Origin: Mycolicibacterium frederiksbergense
GTDB lineage: Bacteria > Actinomycetota > Actinomycetes > Mycobacteriales > Mycobacteriaceae
Assembly: GCF_029893345.1 (NCBI RefSeq)
Contig: NZ_JARXVE010000003.1
Location: forward strand, 186,001-250,000
DNA length: 64,000 bases
Direction of reading: 5' to 3'
How positions within the stretch are numbered: the stretch's first letter is position 1; every line of letters begins with the position of its first letter. The notes below the pieces were generated by a model. It had not been told where the DNA came from. It saw nothing but the letters and a program-made list of their open reading frames with translations, and searched no databases. The position numbers were made by a program, and so were the translations under genes. Shown here piece by piece: positions 63,053 through 64,000 of the stretch.

Positions 63053-64000
63053 ACGGCGCCGCCGCCCCTACTCGCCTCCAGCTCGCCGAACCCACCGCCG
63101 AGACCCTCGCGACCGTGGCCACGGTCGTACAGAACGTGACGATGCCTCGCAATGACCGTCAGGTCGAGGTTTGCAACCCCGCCACCGGACGCGTCATCAC
63201 CACCGTGCCCGACTACGACCCGGCACAAGCCGTACAGGCTGTGGCAACCGCCGCTGCGGCCGGCCCCGACTGGGCGGCCCGCACACCACGCCAGCGCGCC
63301 GACATCCTGCGCCGTTGGTACGACCTGATCATCGAACACGCCGAGACCATCGCGCTGCTGATCACCCGCGAGATGGGCAAACCGCTGCCCGAGGCCCGCG
63401 CCGAGGTCGTCTACGGCAGCGACTTCGTCCGCTGGTACGCCGAGGAGACCGTGCGGCCGGCCGGCAATGTGCGCGAGGTTCCCGCCGGCGGTGCCACGCT
63501 ACTGACCCGGCGAGCTCCGGTCGGACTCTCGGTACTCATCACGCCGTGGAATTTCCCGCTGGCCATGGCGACGCGAAAGATCGCCCCCGCCTTGGCAGCC
63601 GGGTGCCCAGCCCTGATCAAGCCGGCCACGCTGACACCGTTGACCACCTACTACGTGGTGGGGCTGGCCCGGCGGGCCGGAGTGCCCGACGACCTCATCC
63701 AGGTCGTGACGACCAGCGACGCGGCCGCCTTCAGCACAGCGGTGCTCTCCGATTCCCGGGTGCGAAAGGTCTCGTTCACCGGGTCCACCGGTGTCGGCAA
63801 GGTCCTGCTCGGGCATGCCGCGCAGAACGTGTTGCGCTCGTCGATGGAACTCGGCGGTGACGCCCCGCTGATCGTGTTCGACGACGCCGATCTCGAGCGT
63901 GCCGTCAACGGCGCCTACGCCGCCAAGATGCGCAACGGCGGGCAATCATGCATCGCCGCCAACCGAATCTTCGTCCAGGACGGTATCGCCGATGCATTCG
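63049..64000 (+). CDS. Aldehyde dehydrogenase, succinate-semialdehyde type (3' part outside window)
   Basis: It begins at a GTG in a GTGA overlap with the aminotransferase gene and runs off the window after ~317 codons. NAD(P)-ALDH motifs are LITREMGKPLPEARAE, LITPWNFPLAMATRK, the FTGSTGVGK cofactor loop, MELGGDAPLIV with the catalytic Glu, and NGGQSCIAANR with the nucleophile Cys. The GKPLPEARAEV segment and context suit a GabD-like semialdehyde dehydrogenase. Its N-terminus is ~25 residues longer than usual; the internal ATG at 63142 (MPRNDRQVEVCNP) is an alternative start. Confidence 0.88.
   Translation, partial: MNGAAAPTRLQLAEPTAETLATVATVVQNVTMPRNDRQVEVCNPATGRVITTVPDYDPAQAVQAVATAAAAGPDWAARTPRQRADILRRWYDLIIEHAETIALLITREMGKPLPEARAEVVYGSDFVRWYAEETVRPAGNVREVPAGGATLLTRRAPVGLSVLITPWNFPLAMATRKIAPALAAGCPALIKPATLTPLTTYYVVGLARRAGVPDDLIQVVTTSDAAAFSTAVLSDSRVRKVSFTGSTGVGKVLLGHAAQNVLRSSMELGGDAPLIVFDDADLERAVNGAYAAKMRNGGQSCIAANRIFVQDGIADAF

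Overview
The window is high-GC chromosomal DNA with the gene set of a fast-growing mycobacterium (Mycobacterium/Mycolicibacterium). The markers are an antigen 85 mycolyltransferase, an MPT63-like secreted protein, a cutinase, an MmpS-like lipoprotein, a 13E12-type DUF222/HNH element, an F420-type luciferase-like oxidoreductase, a proline-rich secreted protein and many lipid-metabolism enzymes. No rRNA, tRNA, CRISPR array or prophage was seen. The species cannot be named from this sequence alone.

Layout. 1-6.4 kb: the end of a crotonase gene, a small Gly-rich secreted protein, an epimerase, a GNAT protein with a gyrase-A-like helical N-terminus, and a minus-strand metal/haem operon (membrane protein, PepSY-TM protein, PCuAC copper chaperone, Tat-exported DyP peroxidase). 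6.4-14.1 kb: a methyltransferase meeting a frameshifted 13E12-type gene, a nitrobindin coupled to a serine hydrolase, a CocE/NonD hydrolase, an MPT63-like protein and an antigen 85 paralogue. 14.2-17.4 kb: a translationally coupled operon of two acyl-CoA dehydrogenase chains and a fumarylacetoacetate-hydrolase-fold enzyme, closed by a near-perfect hairpin shared with the convergent hrpA. 21.5-23.0 kb: a lower-GC CbrC / Imm11-like / PASTA-lipoprotein cassette with two apparent frameshifts and no toxin beside it. 23.1-30.5 kb: an MTHFR-like enzyme, an alpha/beta hydrolase, then a divergent TetR-controlled locus (SDR-TetR one way; MBL hydrolase-SDR-sulfotransferase-alcohol dehydrogenase the other) around a 40-bp palindrome. 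30.6-38 kb: a RibH2-type lumazine synthase, regulators, a gene under a Fur-family box, a PadR-controlled SnoaL/LLM pair with duplicated operators, a diguanylate cyclase, a Nudix enzyme and a cutinase.

38.4-48 kb: an orphan Hcp protein, an AhpD-like protein, a Ski2-like helicase with a DUF3516-type tail, a Rossmann/phosphohistidine-swivel fusion, and facing it a rifamycin-associated element (RAE) in front of helR and an overlapping flavin monooxygenase gene. This last group is the most interesting locus: it looks like a rifamycin-response module with an unstudied monooxygenase and an Rph-like protein lacking the ATP-grasp domain. 48-58 kb: small enzymes and many exported or envelope proteins (DUF732 membrane protein, proline-rich protein, L,D-transpeptidase, lipoprotein, lipase-like protein), an M20 amidohydrolase and a transposase remnant. 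58-64 kb: an ABC-F ATPase, then a LysR regulator divergent from a coupled operon (26-codon small ORF, SDR, class III aminotransferase, succinate-semialdehyde-type dehydrogenase cut by the window end) that reads as an amine or omega-amino-acid catabolic module.

Most operons show 4-8 nt stop/start overlaps (ATGA, GTGA), so translational coupling is the norm here. Family assignments come from motif recognition by eye; no database search was run.
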